The notes beneath the pieces were generated by a model. The model had not been told where the DNA came from and did no database searches. It saw only the letters and a list, made by a program, of their open reading frames with translations. A DNA stretch of 64,000 nt from Zoogloea sp. Lineage in GTDB: Bacteria; Pseudomonadota; Gammaproteobacteria; Burkholderiales; Rhodocyclaceae. Numbering within the stretch: position 1 is the first letter of the stretch; each line of letters opens with the position of its first letter. Where the stretch lies: assembly GCF_028689785.1 (NCBI RefSeq), contig NZ_JAQVCN010000002.1:143199-207198 (forward strand), in the 5' to 3' direction. The translations under genes and the position numbers were made by a program. Shown piece by piece: positions 46,329-55,915 of the stretch.

Positions 46329-46413
46329 TGGTGCCCAGAAGAGGACTCGAACCTCCACGCCTCGCGGCACTAGTACCTGAAACTAGCGCGTCTACCAATT
46401 TCGCCATCTGGGC
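46329..46413 (-). tRNA. tRNA-Leu (anticodon CAG), copy 2
   Basis: Sequence identical to the copy at 46113-46197. Confidence 0.96.
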
Positions 46414-46544
46414 AACGAAAGCGCTATTATAGAACAAACTGATGCAAACGCAAAAGCCTTGGCGCCCACACTTTTCAATCCATTCAGCACAATTGAAGCA
46501 ACAACAAAAAAGCCGGTCAATCGACCGGCTTCTCCGAAACATCC

Positions 46545-46629
46545 TGGTGCCCAGAAGAGGACTCGAACCTCCACGCCTCGCGGCACTAGTACCTGAAACT
46601 AGCGCGTCTACCAATTTCGCCATCTGGGC
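46545..46629 (-). tRNA. tRNA-Leu (anticodon CAG), copy 3
   Basis: Sequence identical to the copy at 46113-46197. Confidence 0.96.
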
Positions 46630-46662
46630 AACGAGCTCAAAATTATAGAGTAGAAATTATCC

Positions 46663-49137
46663 GTGTCAATATCAAAAGCCAAAAACACTAAAAAACTTAG
46701 CAAGCTGCGTCGCAGCGATCCCTTCTTCGAGCGGGAGTCTCAGAAGTACGATTTTCCGCTGCCCAGCCGGGAATTCATTATCCAGACGTTGGCAGACCAC
46801 GGCGTCCCCATGCCGTTCGCCGATCTCGCGACCGCCCTTGACATCCAGGTGGCGGAGACGGAGTTCTTTGAACGTCGCATGTTTGCGATGCAGCGCGACG
46901 GGCAGGTCATGCGCAACCGGAGCGGCGCCTACCTGCTGCCCGCCAAGGCGGATCTCATTCGCGGTACGGTGCAAGGTCATCCGGAGGGCTACGGCTTTGT
47001 GGTGACCGACGACGAGGGGGCTGATATTTTCCTTGGGCCCAACGAGATGCGCGAGGTCCTTCACGGTGATCGGGTGATGGTGCGTATTGCTGGCCTTGAT
47101 CGACGCGGGAGGCCGGAAGGCAAGATCGTCGAGGTGCTTGAGCGCGCCAACAACCGGGTTGTCGGCCGGGTGTTGGTGGAGAACGGGGTGACTCTGGTGG
47201 TTCCGGAGAATCGCCGCATCTCCCAGGAGATCTTACTGGCTCCGGGCGCCAGGTCGAAAGCTGTGGCGGGACAGGTTGTGGTGGTGGAACTGGTCGAGCA
47301 ACCGACCCGCTATGCCCAGCCGATCGGCAAGGTCGTTGAGGTGCTTGGCAACTATGCAGATCCCGGTATGGAGATCGAGATTGCCTTGCGCAAGCACGAG
47401 CTGCCTTTCGAGTTCGGGAAGGCGGCGAAGGAACAGACGCGGCGTCTGCCCGACAAGGTCCGCAAGATGGACTGGAAGGGCAGGGAGGATCTCACGGCCC
47501 TTCCGTTGGTTACCATTGATGGGGAAACGGCCAGGGACTTCGACGATGCGGTGTATTGCGAGCGCCAGGGGCGGGGCTTCCGGCTCGTTGTGGCTATCGC
47601 GGATGTTTCCCATTATGTGACCGTCGGTTCGGCGTTGGATGGGGAGGCCTACGATCGGGGTAATTCGGTTTACTTCCCCCGCCGGGTGATCCCGATGTTG
47701 CCGGAGAAGCTCTCCAATGGGCTGTGCTCCTTGAATCCGCAGGTCGAGCGTCTGTGCATGGTCTGTGATATGGCAATCTCCCAGACGGGGGTGATCAAAC
47801 AGTATCGCTTCTATCCGGCGGTTATGTTCTCTAAGGCTCGTCTCACCTACAACCAGGTTGCGGCGGCCCTTTATGAGAATGATCCGGCGGCGCTTGAGAT
47901 TGTGGGAGGCCTGCTTCCCCATCTGCAGAATCTCGACAAGCTCTTCCGGGTGTTGCTCAAGGCCCGGGCAAAGCGTGGGGCGATTGATTTCGAGACCCAG
48001 GAAACCCGGATGGTTTTCGACGACAACGGCAAGATCGAGAAGATCGTTCCGGAGAGTCGCAACGATGCCCATCGCTTGATCGAAGAATGCATGCTGGCCG
48101 CCAATGTCTGTGCGTCCGAGTTCCTGCAGGGTCAGGAGCATCCGGTTCTGTACCGCGTCCACGAAGGCCCGACCCCGGAAAAGCTCGCCAAGCTGCGCGA
48201 TTTTCTCGGCGAGTTTGGTCTGCAGCTGGGCGGTGGGGAGGAGCCAAAAGCAGGGGATTACGCCCGCTTGCTTGAGAGCATCAAGGCTCGGCCGGATCTG
48301 CAGCTTCTCCAGACGGTGATGCTTCGCTCCTTGCGCCAAGCGGTGTACAGCCCGGATAACGTCGGGCACTTCGGTCTGGCCTACGAGGCGTACACCCACT
48401 TTACGTCGCCCATCCGGCGCTACCCCGATCTTCTGGTGCATCGTGCGATCAAGGCGGCGTTGCTGGGGCAGCAGTACACACCTGCGCAGGAGAACGGCGA
48501 TTGGGACGCAATTGGAATGCATTGCTCGATGACCGAGCGCCGTGCCGACGAGGCGGATCGGGATGTAGAGAACTGGCTCAAGTGTTACTACATGCAGGAC
48601 CGGATCGGCGAGGAGTTTGAAGGCAGCGTCTCGGCGGTAGTGCCTTTCGGGCTCTTTGTGGCCCTCCACGACGTTTTCGTGGAGGGGCTGGTGCATATCT
48701 CGGATCTGGGGAGCGATTATTTCCACTTTGATGATGCCCAGCACGCCTTGGTAGGCGAGCGCACCGGCCAGCGTTACCGCCTGTCTGATCAGGTTCGGGT
48801 GCAGCTGGTGCGGGTCAACATGGAGGCCAGCAAGATCGATTTCCGTCTTCTCCAGGGGCCCGAGCGTGTCACGGAACGGGTGGGAAAGACGACGCGCACC
48901 AAGGCGACACGTGTTGTGTCGGAGCAGGTTGTCGTTGAGGGGGCGGCCTCGGCAGGGCGTCGTCGTTCTGCCCCGCCAAACCAGCCCGAAGCGCCTCTCA
49001 AGGCGGTAGAATCCGGGCCCGCGCCGAAGGCCGTAAAAGCAAAAACGAAGGCCAAGGCCAAAGCCAAGGCCAAAACCGCGAAGCCGCGCAAGAGCGCTGC
49101 GGACAGCACAAAGAAGAAAGCCAAGCCTCGTGTCTGA
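46663..49137 (+). CDS. rnr: Ribonuclease R
   Basis: RNB domain TIDGETARDFDDAVYCE; FTSPIRRYPDLLVHRAIK; S1 domain; Lys/Ala-rich C-terminal tail. Confidence 0.97.
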   Translation: MSISKAKNTKKLSKLRRSDPFFERESQKYDFPLPSREFIIQTLADHGVPMPFADLATALDIQVAETEFFERRMFAMQRDGQVMRNRSGAYLLPAKADLIRGTVQGHPEGYGFVVTDDEGADIFLGPNEMREVLHGDRVMVRIAGLDRRGRPEGKIVEVLERANNRVVGRVLVENGVTLVVPENRRISQEILLAPGARSKAVAGQVVVVELVEQPTRYAQPIGKVVEVLGNYADPGMEIEIALRKHELPFEFGKAAKEQTRRLPDKVRKMDWKGREDLTALPLVTIDGETARDFDDAVYCERQGRGFRLVVAIADVSHYVTVGSALDGEAYDRGNSVYFPRRVIPMLPEKLSNGLCSLNPQVERLCMVCDMAISQTGVIKQYRFYPAVMFSKARLTYNQVAAALYENDPAALEIVGGLLPHLQNLDKLFRVLLKARAKRGAIDFETQETRMVFDDNGKIEKIVPESRNDAHRLIEECMLAANVCASEFLQGQEHPVLYRVHEGPTPEKLAKLRDFLGEFGLQLGGGEEPKAGDYARLLESIKARPDLQLLQTVMLRSLRQAVYSPDNVGHFGLAYEAYTHFTSPIRRYPDLLVHRAIKAALLGQQYTPAQENGDWDAIGMHCSMTERRADEADRDVENWLKCYYMQDRIGEEFEGSVSAVVPFGLFVALHDVFVEGLVHISDLGSDYFHFDDAQHALVGERTGQRYRLSDQVRVQLVRVNMEASKIDFRLLQGPERVTERVGKTTRTKATRVVSEQVVVEGAASAGRRRSAPPNQPEAPLKAVESGPAPKAVKAKTKAKAKAKAKTAKPRKSAADSTKKKAKPRV

Positions 49138-49876
49138 CAACACCAGTTCCCGTCTCATTTACGGCTTCCATGCCGTTCTCGCCAAGCTTCGTCAGGATCC
49201 TGAGGGCATTTTCGAGATATTCACTGACGCCCAGCGCAACGATGCTCGGGCGAGAGATCTGCTTCGCCATGCGGAGCAGCTCGGAACCCGCATCATCCCG
49301 TCAGAGGGGGAGCGCCTTGATCGAATGGTTGGGACGCGCCGCCATCAGGGCGTTGTCGCTCGGGTGGATGGCCGTCGGAAGGAGCTGAAGTTGCCTGATG
49401 TGCTGGATGGCCTGACTGAGCCGGCCTTGTTTCTGGTGTTGGACGGTATTCAGGATCCGCATAACCTGGGGGCTTGTCTGCGGGTGGCCGATGCAGCCGG
49501 TGCCCATGCGGTCATCGCGCCGAAGGATAAGGCCGTCGGGCTGAATGCGACGGCTGTCAAGGTGGCCAGCGGCGCGGCCGATACTGTCCCCTACATCACC
49601 GTGACCAACCTTGCCCGGGCCTTGCGCGAAATGCAGGAGGCTGGCGTGTGGATCCTGGGGGCGGCCGGCGAAGCGGAGAAGTCCATCTATACCGTGGACC
49701 AGAAGGGATCGATTGCCTGGGTGCTGGGAGCCGAGGGAGATGGTCTGCGTCGTCTGACCCGGGAGACTTGTGATGAGTTGATCAGCATCCCGATGTACGG
49801 CACCGTTGAGAGCCTCAACGTGTCGGTCGCCAGCGGTCTGTGCCTTTTCGAAGCGCGTCGCCAGCGCGCTGGCTGA
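49130..49876 (+). CDS. rlmB: 23S rRNA (guanosine2251-2'-O)-methyltransferase RlmB
   Basis: YGFHAVLAKLRQDPEGI; LVLDGIQDPHNLGACLRVADAAGAHAVI; SLNVSVASGLCLFE. Confidence 0.96.
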   Translation: MSDNTSSRLIYGFHAVLAKLRQDPEGIFEIFTDAQRNDARARDLLRHAEQLGTRIIPSEGERLDRMVGTRRHQGVVARVDGRRKELKLPDVLDGLTEPALFLVLDGIQDPHNLGACLRVADAAGAHAVIAPKDKAVGLNATAVKVASGAADTVPYITVTNLARALREMQEAGVWILGAAGEAEKSIYTVDQKGSIAWVLGAEGDGLRRLTRETCDELISIPMYGTVESLNVSVASGLCLFEARRQRAG

Positions 49877-49888
49877 GTCTCATCGGCG

Positions 49889-50572
49889 ATGAAGCTGGAT
49901 TACGCCGAAGCTCGTGATTTGCTCCGGCGGGGCCGTAGCGGGGCGCTTGGCAGCCATTCAGTGACTATGCCGGGCTTCCCGTTTGTGAGTCTGCTGCCCT
50001 ATGTGCTTGACGAGGCGTGTCAGCCTCTCTTCCTGCTCAGCAGTCTGGCGGAGCACACCAGGAATCTTCTGGACGATTCCCGTGCCAGCCTGCTGCTCGC
50101 GGAAGGGCAGGGTGGTGTGCTGGAGCAGTCTCGGCTGACCTTGCTGGGGACGGTCGAGCGGGTGGTGCTGGACTCGGCGGCGTGTGCGCGTTTTTTGCGC
50201 TATAGCCCGGAGTCTGCCGAGTATCTTGCGCTGGGAGGGTTTGCTTTTTTCCGCATGAGGCCGCTCAGGGCCCGTTTCATCGGTGGTTTTGGCCGCATGG
50301 GGTGGGTGGATGCTGTTCCTCTCCCTGCGGTGCTTCCCGTGCAACAGGAGGCTGTGCTGCTCGAAGCGCTTGCTGGCAGGCTTCCCGTCGGGGTGCGGGT
50401 GGAGGGGCTTGATGCGGAGGGTGTGGATGTCGTGGTCGCAGGTGTCGGCCGTCGCATCAGGCTAGCGCCGCCCCACGAAGGGCCTGAGGCCCTTTTGGAG
50501 GCGGCACTGGATGGGATGGCGCGGGAAGGCCTGTTCGGGGCAGAGGATCCAGCTGCTGGCCTGTTCGTTTGA
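49889..50572 (+). CDS. HugZ-like / pyridoxamine 5'-phosphate oxidase-related FMN-binding protein
   Basis: LGSHSVTMPGFPFVSLLPYVLDEACQPLFLLSSLAEHTRNLLDDSRASLLL; FIGGFGRMGWVD. Confidence 0.88.
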   Translation: MKLDYAEARDLLRRGRSGALGSHSVTMPGFPFVSLLPYVLDEACQPLFLLSSLAEHTRNLLDDSRASLLLAEGQGGVLEQSRLTLLGTVERVVLDSAACARFLRYSPESAEYLALGGFAFFRMRPLRARFIGGFGRMGWVDAVPLPAVLPVQQEAVLLEALAGRLPVGVRVEGLDAEGVDVVVAGVGRRIRLAPPHEGPEALLEAALDGMAREGLFGAEDPAAGLFV

Positions 50573-50592
50573 AGGGCCTCAGCGGCGCTGCC

Positions 50593-51375
50593 TCAATCGA
50601 CGCGATTGAGCTTGTCCATGTACTGTTTCGTAAACACCCGGTCCGGGAGATCCTTGGCGGCCATCTGCGAGTAGCGCAGCACTGAAACCTCCCCCTTCTT
50701 GAGGGCATCCTCCATCACCAGCTGGGTGGGGCGGATACGTCCGCCGAGATTCTGGAATTTCTCGTAGCGTGTCACTTTGAGCAGGCGATCGGAGAGGGAA
50801 TAGAACTCGGCCCGATGGGGCCAGTTGTTCGATTGTCTTACCCAGTAGAGCACCTTTGCGTAGGTGACGCCGCGGTCTACCGCGGTGAGTTCGAGTACAT
50901 ACATCTTCTCTCCGTCGATGGTCTCGGTACGGAGAATTTTGGGTTCGTAGTCACCGGAGAAGTTGGCACGCGCCAGATCACCGTTGGCCACCTGGCCCGT
51001 CAGCCGTTGGGCCAAAGACAGGCGCACTGGTTGGGAGATATTCGGCATGAAGACCCAAAGGTCGCGCCCTCGCATGAGCATGGCCTGACCACGATCGGTG
51101 GCCGGCTCCAGGGTTTGCACGATGGTGTTCTCATTGCCCTTGGAAAGAATGCGGTACTTTCTTTCCTCCATGGGTTCGCCGGGGATGCTTGACTCGATGT
51201 TGATCTGTACCTGAAAGCCGTCGCGGGGGAAGCGCACTTCATCAGCGCGGGCAACAGCGTTGCGGGCCGTCTCCACGTCGTCGGCAAGGGCGAGGGCCGA
51301 CAGTCCGATGGCGGCGACCGTCATGAGCGCCCTGCAGCTGTCGCGCAAGCCGGGCAAGTAAAAGTTGAAGCTCAT
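50593..51375 (-). CDS. Outer membrane lipoprotein-sorting (LolA-like) protein
   Basis: Signal peptide; RYRILSKGNENTIVQTLEPATDRGQAMLMRGRDLWVFMPN...GDLARANFSGDYEPK. Start placed at 51375. Confidence 0.85.
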   Translation of the reverse strand: MSFNFYLPGLRDSCRALMTVAAIGLSALALADDVETARNAVARADEVRFPRDGFQVQINIESSIPGEPMEERKYRILSKGNENTIVQTLEPATDRGQAMLMRGRDLWVFMPNISQPVRLSLAQRLTGQVANGDLARANFSGDYEPKILRTETIDGEKMYVLELTAVDRGVTYAKVLYWVRQSNNWPHRAEFYSLSDRLLKVTRYEKFQNLGGRIRPTQLVMEDALKKGEVSVLRYSQMAAKDLPDRVFTKQYMDKLNRVD

Positions 51376-51417
51376 GGTGTTATCCTTAGAAAGCAAACAA
51401 CATAGTTCAGTGCACAA

Positions 51418-52164
51418 ATGCCGATCATCCGTGTTGACGATTTAAGCAAGACCTATCTTCTTGGCGACCAGGAGGTTACCGCACTGGAAGGGGTGTCACT
51501 GACCGTTGAAGAGGGTGTTTTCATGGCCATTGCCGGGCCGTCCGGGAGTGGAAAGTCAACGCTGCTCAATATCATGGGGTGCATTGATACGCCAAGCAAG
51601 GGGCGTGTTGAAATCGAAGGAAAGGACCTGTCGGGCCAGACACCCGATGATCTCGCTGATGTACGGGCAAGAACCATCGGCTTCATTTTCCAGACCTTTA
51701 ACTTGTTGCCTGTGCTGTCGGCCTTCGAAAACGTCGAGTACCCGCTCTTGCAGATGCCGGAGCTGTCAGCCCAGGAGCGCAAGGATCGGGTGAGTCATTA
51801 CCTCTCCAAGGTCGGGTTGACCAAGTATGCGCATCACCGCCCGAACCAGCTTTCAGGCGGACAGCGGCAGCGGGTGGCCATTGCCCGGGCGCTGGTGACC
51901 CACTCGCGTGTCGTGCTGGCTGACGAGCCTACCGCCAACCTGGATCGCCGTACGGGGGAGAGCATTCTCAACCTCATGCGGGACATCAACCAGAATGACG
52001 GGACAACCTTCGTGTTTTCCACCCATGATAAACGGGTCATGAACCGGGCCGATCGCCTGGTCAGGATGGAAGACGGTCAGATCACCGCCCTCGGCCTGAA
52101 GCGCGATGGCGCCTGGAAATTCGTTCAGGATCGACGCAAGCCGGATGACGATCCCGACATCTGA
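51418..52164 (+). CDS. LolD/MacB-type ABC transporter ATP-binding protein
   Basis: GPSGSGKSTLLNIMGCID; LSGGQRQRVAIARAL; VLADEPTANLD. Confidence 0.94.
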   Translation: MPIIRVDDLSKTYLLGDQEVTALEGVSLTVEEGVFMAIAGPSGSGKSTLLNIMGCIDTPSKGRVEIEGKDLSGQTPDDLADVRARTIGFIFQTFNLLPVLSAFENVEYPLLQMPELSAQERKDRVSHYLSKVGLTKYAHHRPNQLSGGQRQRVAIARALVTHSRVVLADEPTANLDRRTGESILNLMRDINQNDGTTFVFSTHDKRVMNRADRLVRMEDGQITALGLKRDGAWKFVQDRRKPDDDPDI

Positions 52165-52189
52165 TCGCAATCCAAAGTATGAGGAATAG

Positions 52190-53482
52190 ATGAAGCCTTT
52201 CAGCTCAAAGCCCACTGTAATCGTCCTGAGCCTGGCGATGCTGGCCTTAGGGGGCCCGGCAGCAGCAGCCGACGATGATCTCGACCTCGAACTCGACGAG
52301 GGTGGGAAGACCAAGACGGGAGGTGTTCTCCAGTTTGATTTGGCCAGAACCTATGCAGATCGGGAGCACTGGTCGATGGCTCGCTCTCGTGCCGAGTTGA
52401 GTGCGCAAGGGGGTGGGGCCGGATTCAAGTGGAAGATATCCGGGCGTGCTGACGCCGATGCGGTTTTCGCCATAGATTCCGGCTTTTATCCTGACGCAGT
52501 GCGGCGCGATCAGCAGTATCAATTCGATCTGCGCGAGACCTACGTGGATTTCTCGGCCGGTGAAGTGGACATCCGCCTCGGTCGGCAACATATCGTGTGG
52601 GGCGAGATGGTTGGCCTGTTCTTTGCCGATGTGGTCTCGGCCAGGGATCTGCGCTCTTTCTATCTGCCTGATTTCGAACAACTACGTATTCCCCAGTGGG
52701 CAGCCCGCGCTGAGTACTACTTTGGTGAGACCCATGCCGAATTGGTGTGGATTCCCTCGCCTAGCTACGACAAGATCGGCAAGCCGGGGGCCGAGTTCTA
52801 TCCGCTGCCCAGGGGCGCCAATGTGCGTGGCGAGGTTAAGCCGGATGCGTCTCTGGGCAATACCAACTGGGGGGGGCGGCTGTCCCGCCTGATCGGTGGC
52901 TGGGATGTGTCGGGCTTCTATTATCGTAGTCTCGACGTGGCCCAGACCTTCTACGTCGTTGGTGTGAACGAATTCCAGCCGCGTCATGATCGAATCACCC
53001 AGATCGGCGGAACGGTGGCCAAGGATTTCGGCGAGTTCGTGCTCAAGGGTGAAGCAGTGCATACGAGAGGGAGGCAGTTTCTCTCTGATGATCCGACAGC
53101 CCCCAACGGGCTCGTGCGTCAAGACACCATTGATTACGTCATCGGGGTTGATGTGCCGGCGTTCAATGATGGTCGGATCAATGTGCAGTATTTTGCACGA
53201 CGTGCTGCCAATCATGATCCGTCCATCGGCGCGGATCGTACCGAGGGTGGGGCCAGCATCCTGCTGAATACTCGCATTACGCAGGCTTGGGAAACCGAGG
53301 CACTGCTGGTTTCAATGCTCAACCGCACCGATTTCATGTTCAGACCGAAGGTCAAGTGGTCTGCCGCGAAGAACCTCAGGGTTACTTTTGGTGTGGATGT
53401 CTTCGGTGGCAAGCCCACCGGAGTGTTTGGTCGCTATGACGATCGTGATCGGGTTTATACCGAGGCGCGCTGGTCTTTCTAG
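52190..53482 (+). CDS. DUF1302-like outer membrane beta-barrel protein
   Basis: Signal peptide; alternating strands; LRETYVDFSAGEVDIRLGRQHIVWGEMVGLFFADVVSARDLRSFYLPDFEQLRIPQWAARAEYY; terminal aromatic WSF. Confidence 0.78.
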   Translation: MKPFSSKPTVIVLSLAMLALGGPAAAADDDLDLELDEGGKTKTGGVLQFDLARTYADREHWSMARSRAELSAQGGGAGFKWKISGRADADAVFAIDSGFYPDAVRRDQQYQFDLRETYVDFSAGEVDIRLGRQHIVWGEMVGLFFADVVSARDLRSFYLPDFEQLRIPQWAARAEYYFGETHAELVWIPSPSYDKIGKPGAEFYPLPRGANVRGEVKPDASLGNTNWGGRLSRLIGGWDVSGFYYRSLDVAQTFYVVGVNEFQPRHDRITQIGGTVAKDFGEFVLKGEAVHTRGRQFLSDDPTAPNGLVRQDTIDYVIGVDVPAFNDGRINVQYFARRAANHDPSIGADRTEGGASILLNTRITQAWETEALLVSMLNRTDFMFRPKVKWSAAKNLRVTFGVDVFGGKPTGVFGRYDDRDRVYTEARWSF

Positions 53483-53681
53483 TTGTTAGGTCGTCCCGTT
53501 TTGGGTCGCTATATGAGGGTTCTGGGTGTTTTTGGAGTTTTTTCCAAACCCGAATCGTCAAGGCGTGTGCCCGTTGCGGGGCGGCGTGACGTTTTTCTCC
53601 GGAGTCGCGTCCGGGCTGCCGTAATATCCGCTTGTTATCATCAGAAGGCTGCAGTCGGGCCTAATTGAGGGGAAGATTTAT

Positions 53682-54287
53682 ATGAAACGATTATTGACGA
53701 TAGGCGCACTGGCCTGCCTTGCTGCCGGGCTGACGGGGTGTGCTACACCTTATCCCGCTGCGCCGGCTGCTGCCACGAACGCTGATTACAATTATCTGAT
53801 CGGGCCGGGTGATTCCGTCAATATCGTTGTGTGGCGAAATCCTGAATTGTCAATGATGGTTCCGGTGCGCCCCGACGGCAAGATCACGACGCCGCTGGTT
53901 GAAGACCTTCCTGCCGCCGGGCGCGATGCGTCGACGCTGGCCCGCGAAATCGAGAAAGCGCTGGCCAAGTACATTCGCGATCCGGTCGTGACGGTGATCG
54001 TCAGCAACTTCGTCGGTCCTTATTCCGAGCAGGTTCGTGTTGTGGGCGAGGCCGCCAAGCCGATGACTTTGCCGTTCAAGCAGAAGATGACAATGCTTGA
54101 TCTGATGATCGCAGTAGGCGGCATCACCGATTTCGCTGACGGCAACAGGGCGGTGCTGCTGCGCACCTCCGAGAACGGTAAGCAGTACTCCGTCCGTCTT
54201 CGTGACCTCATCAAGCGTGGCGACGTTTCCGCAAACGTCGAGCTCAAGCCGGGCGATGTGCTGATCATTCCTCAAAGCTGGTTCTGA
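53682..54287 (+). CDS. XrtA/PEP-CTERM system polysaccharide export protein (Wza/EpsB-like)
   Basis: Lipobox LTGCATP; YLIGPGDSVNIVVWRNPELSMMVPVRPDGKITTPLVEDLPAAG (Poly_export). Confidence 0.92.
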   Translation: MKRLLTIGALACLAAGLTGCATPYPAAPAAATNADYNYLIGPGDSVNIVVWRNPELSMMVPVRPDGKITTPLVEDLPAAGRDASTLAREIEKALAKYIRDPVVTVIVSNFVGPYSEQVRVVGEAAKPMTLPFKQKMTMLDLMIAVGGITDFADGNRAVLLRTSENGKQYSVRLRDLIKRGDVSANVELKPGDVLIIPQSWF

Positions 54288-54346
54288 CCCATTCTTCTTG
54301 ATCTCCTCCCCGGGCTGCCCCGGGGAGTCGCCTTCGGAATCTCCCA

Positions 54347-55906
54347 ATGGAAGACATACTAAGACAGCTGTCGGTGATACTCCGCGGCATGTGGCTCTAT
54401 CGCTGGTGGGGCTTGGCTGCTGCGTGGATCGTCGGCCCGATCGCTGCGGCGACGGTTTACCTGCTGCCTGACCGCTATGAGTCTTCGGCCCGGGTGTATG
54501 TAGACACTCAGTCGATTCTCAAGCCGCTGATGTCCGGGCTCGCCGTGCAGCCTAACGTGGATCAGCAGATCAGTATTCTCAGCCGCACGCTGATCAGCCG
54601 TCCCAATGTGGAGAAGCTGATCCGCATGGCCGACCTGGACCTGACGGTCAAGACCAAGGAAGAGCGGGAGGCGCTCATTGCCAGCGTCACGAAGTCGCTG
54701 GAGATCCGCGTTGCAGGTCGGGACAACCTTTATACCCTCGCTTACACCGATACGGATGCCGAACGTGCCAAGCGCGTCGTGCAGTCCATGGTATCCATGT
54801 TTGTCGAGTCCGGCCTCGGCGACAAGCGCAAGGATTCGGATACGGCACGCAAGTTCATTGAAGAGCAGATCAGAGCCTACGAGCAGAAGCTCGAAGAGGC
54901 CGAAAACCGTCTCAAGGAATACAAGCTGCGCAATCTCTCCACGGTCGGTAGTGGTGGCCGGGATTACTTCTCCAAGATGAATGAAGCGAGCGAGCAGCTC
55001 AACCAGGCACGCCTTGCCCTGCGTGAAGCGGAAAACTCGCGAGATGCCCTCAAGCGCCAGATCGTTGGCGAGGAGCCGGTCCTGCTGCCCGACAATGTGA
55101 GCAGCGCTGCGCTGGCTGCGGTTTCGGTGCCAGAGCTGGATGGTCGCATTGAAGCCCTTAAAAAGAGCCTGGATGGTCTGCTCCAGCGTTACACCGAGCA
55201 GCACCCCGACGTAGTTGGTGCCCGCAAGACCATCGAGTTGCTCGAGGCCCAGAAGCTCCAGGAAATCCAGTCGCGCCGGAAGGCTGCGCCTACCGGCATG
55301 TCGAGTTCCGCGGGCTCCAATCCGGTGTATCAGCAGTTGAAGATGTCACTGGCCGAAGCCGAGGCCAATGTGGCTTCGCTCCGTGCCCGGGTTTCCGAGT
55401 ATGAGAGCCGGGTCCAGTCCCTGTCGGCCGCATCCCGCATGCTGCCGCAGATCGAGGCTGAGTTCACCCAGCTCAACCGGGACTACGACGTCAATAAGCG
55501 CAACTACGACCAGCTCGTGGCCCGTCGTGAGTCGGCCACCATGGCAGTCGAAATGGGGGCGACCTCGGGGGTTGCAGATTTCCGCCTGATCGATCCGCCT
55601 ACGGTGCCGAACAAGCCGGCGGCGCCCAACCGTCTGCTCCTGATGCCGGCCGCTGGGTTTGCTGCCCTGCTGATGGGGGCGGCCATCAGCTTCCTGATCA
55701 GTCAGATTCGCCCCACCTTCTCGGATACCAATGTGCTGCGTGATGTGACCGGCCTTGCAGTGCTCGGCGCCGTCAGCATGATTTCCGATCCGGATCGTGC
55801 GCGGAACCTGCGTCGTGGAAGGATCGCATTTCTTGGTGGGGTGGGAGCCCTGGTGGGTTTGTTTGGCGCTATGACCGTCTGGTTGATGTTGGCCAGAATG
55901 GCTTGA
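54347..55906 (+). CDS. XrtA system chain-length determinant protein (Wzz family)
   Basis: N- and C-terminal TM segments around coiled coil; YESSARVYVDTQSILKPLMSGLAVQPNVDQQI; VVARRESA-type C-terminal motif. Confidence 0.92.
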   Translation: MEDILRQLSVILRGMWLYRWWGLAAAWIVGPIAAATVYLLPDRYESSARVYVDTQSILKPLMSGLAVQPNVDQQISILSRTLISRPNVEKLIRMADLDLTVKTKEEREALIASVTKSLEIRVAGRDNLYTLAYTDTDAERAKRVVQSMVSMFVESGLGDKRKDSDTARKFIEEQIRAYEQKLEEAENRLKEYKLRNLSTVGSGGRDYFSKMNEASEQLNQARLALREAENSRDALKRQIVGEEPVLLPDNVSSAALAAVSVPELDGRIEALKKSLDGLLQRYTEQHPDVVGARKTIELLEAQKLQEIQSRRKAAPTGMSSSAGSNPVYQQLKMSLAEAEANVASLRARVSEYESRVQSLSAASRMLPQIEAEFTQLNRDYDVNKRNYDQLVARRESATMAVEMGATSGVADFRLIDPPTVPNKPAAPNRLLLMPAAGFAALLMGAAISFLISQIRPTFSDTNVLRDVTGLAVLGAVSMISDPDRARNLRRGRIAFLGGVGALVGLFGAMTVWLMLARMA

Positions 55907-55915
55907 GGGGCAAAT

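Noticed and set aside
46113-46629. Possible CRISPR-like array (three identical repeats at constant spacing)
   Set aside because: The 85-bp repeats fold as complete tRNA-Leu; no cas genes are nearby.
46015-46648. Several 60-107 aa ORFs sharing MAKLVDALVSGTSAARRGGSSPLLGTR
   Set aside because: They are translations through the three tRNA-Leu genes; a common annotation artefact, not a protein family.
47233-49158. 641-aa minus-strand ORF antisense to rnr
   Set aside because: Shadow ORF of a GC-rich gene; low-complexity translation with no recognisable domain, fully overlapped by clear rnr coding.
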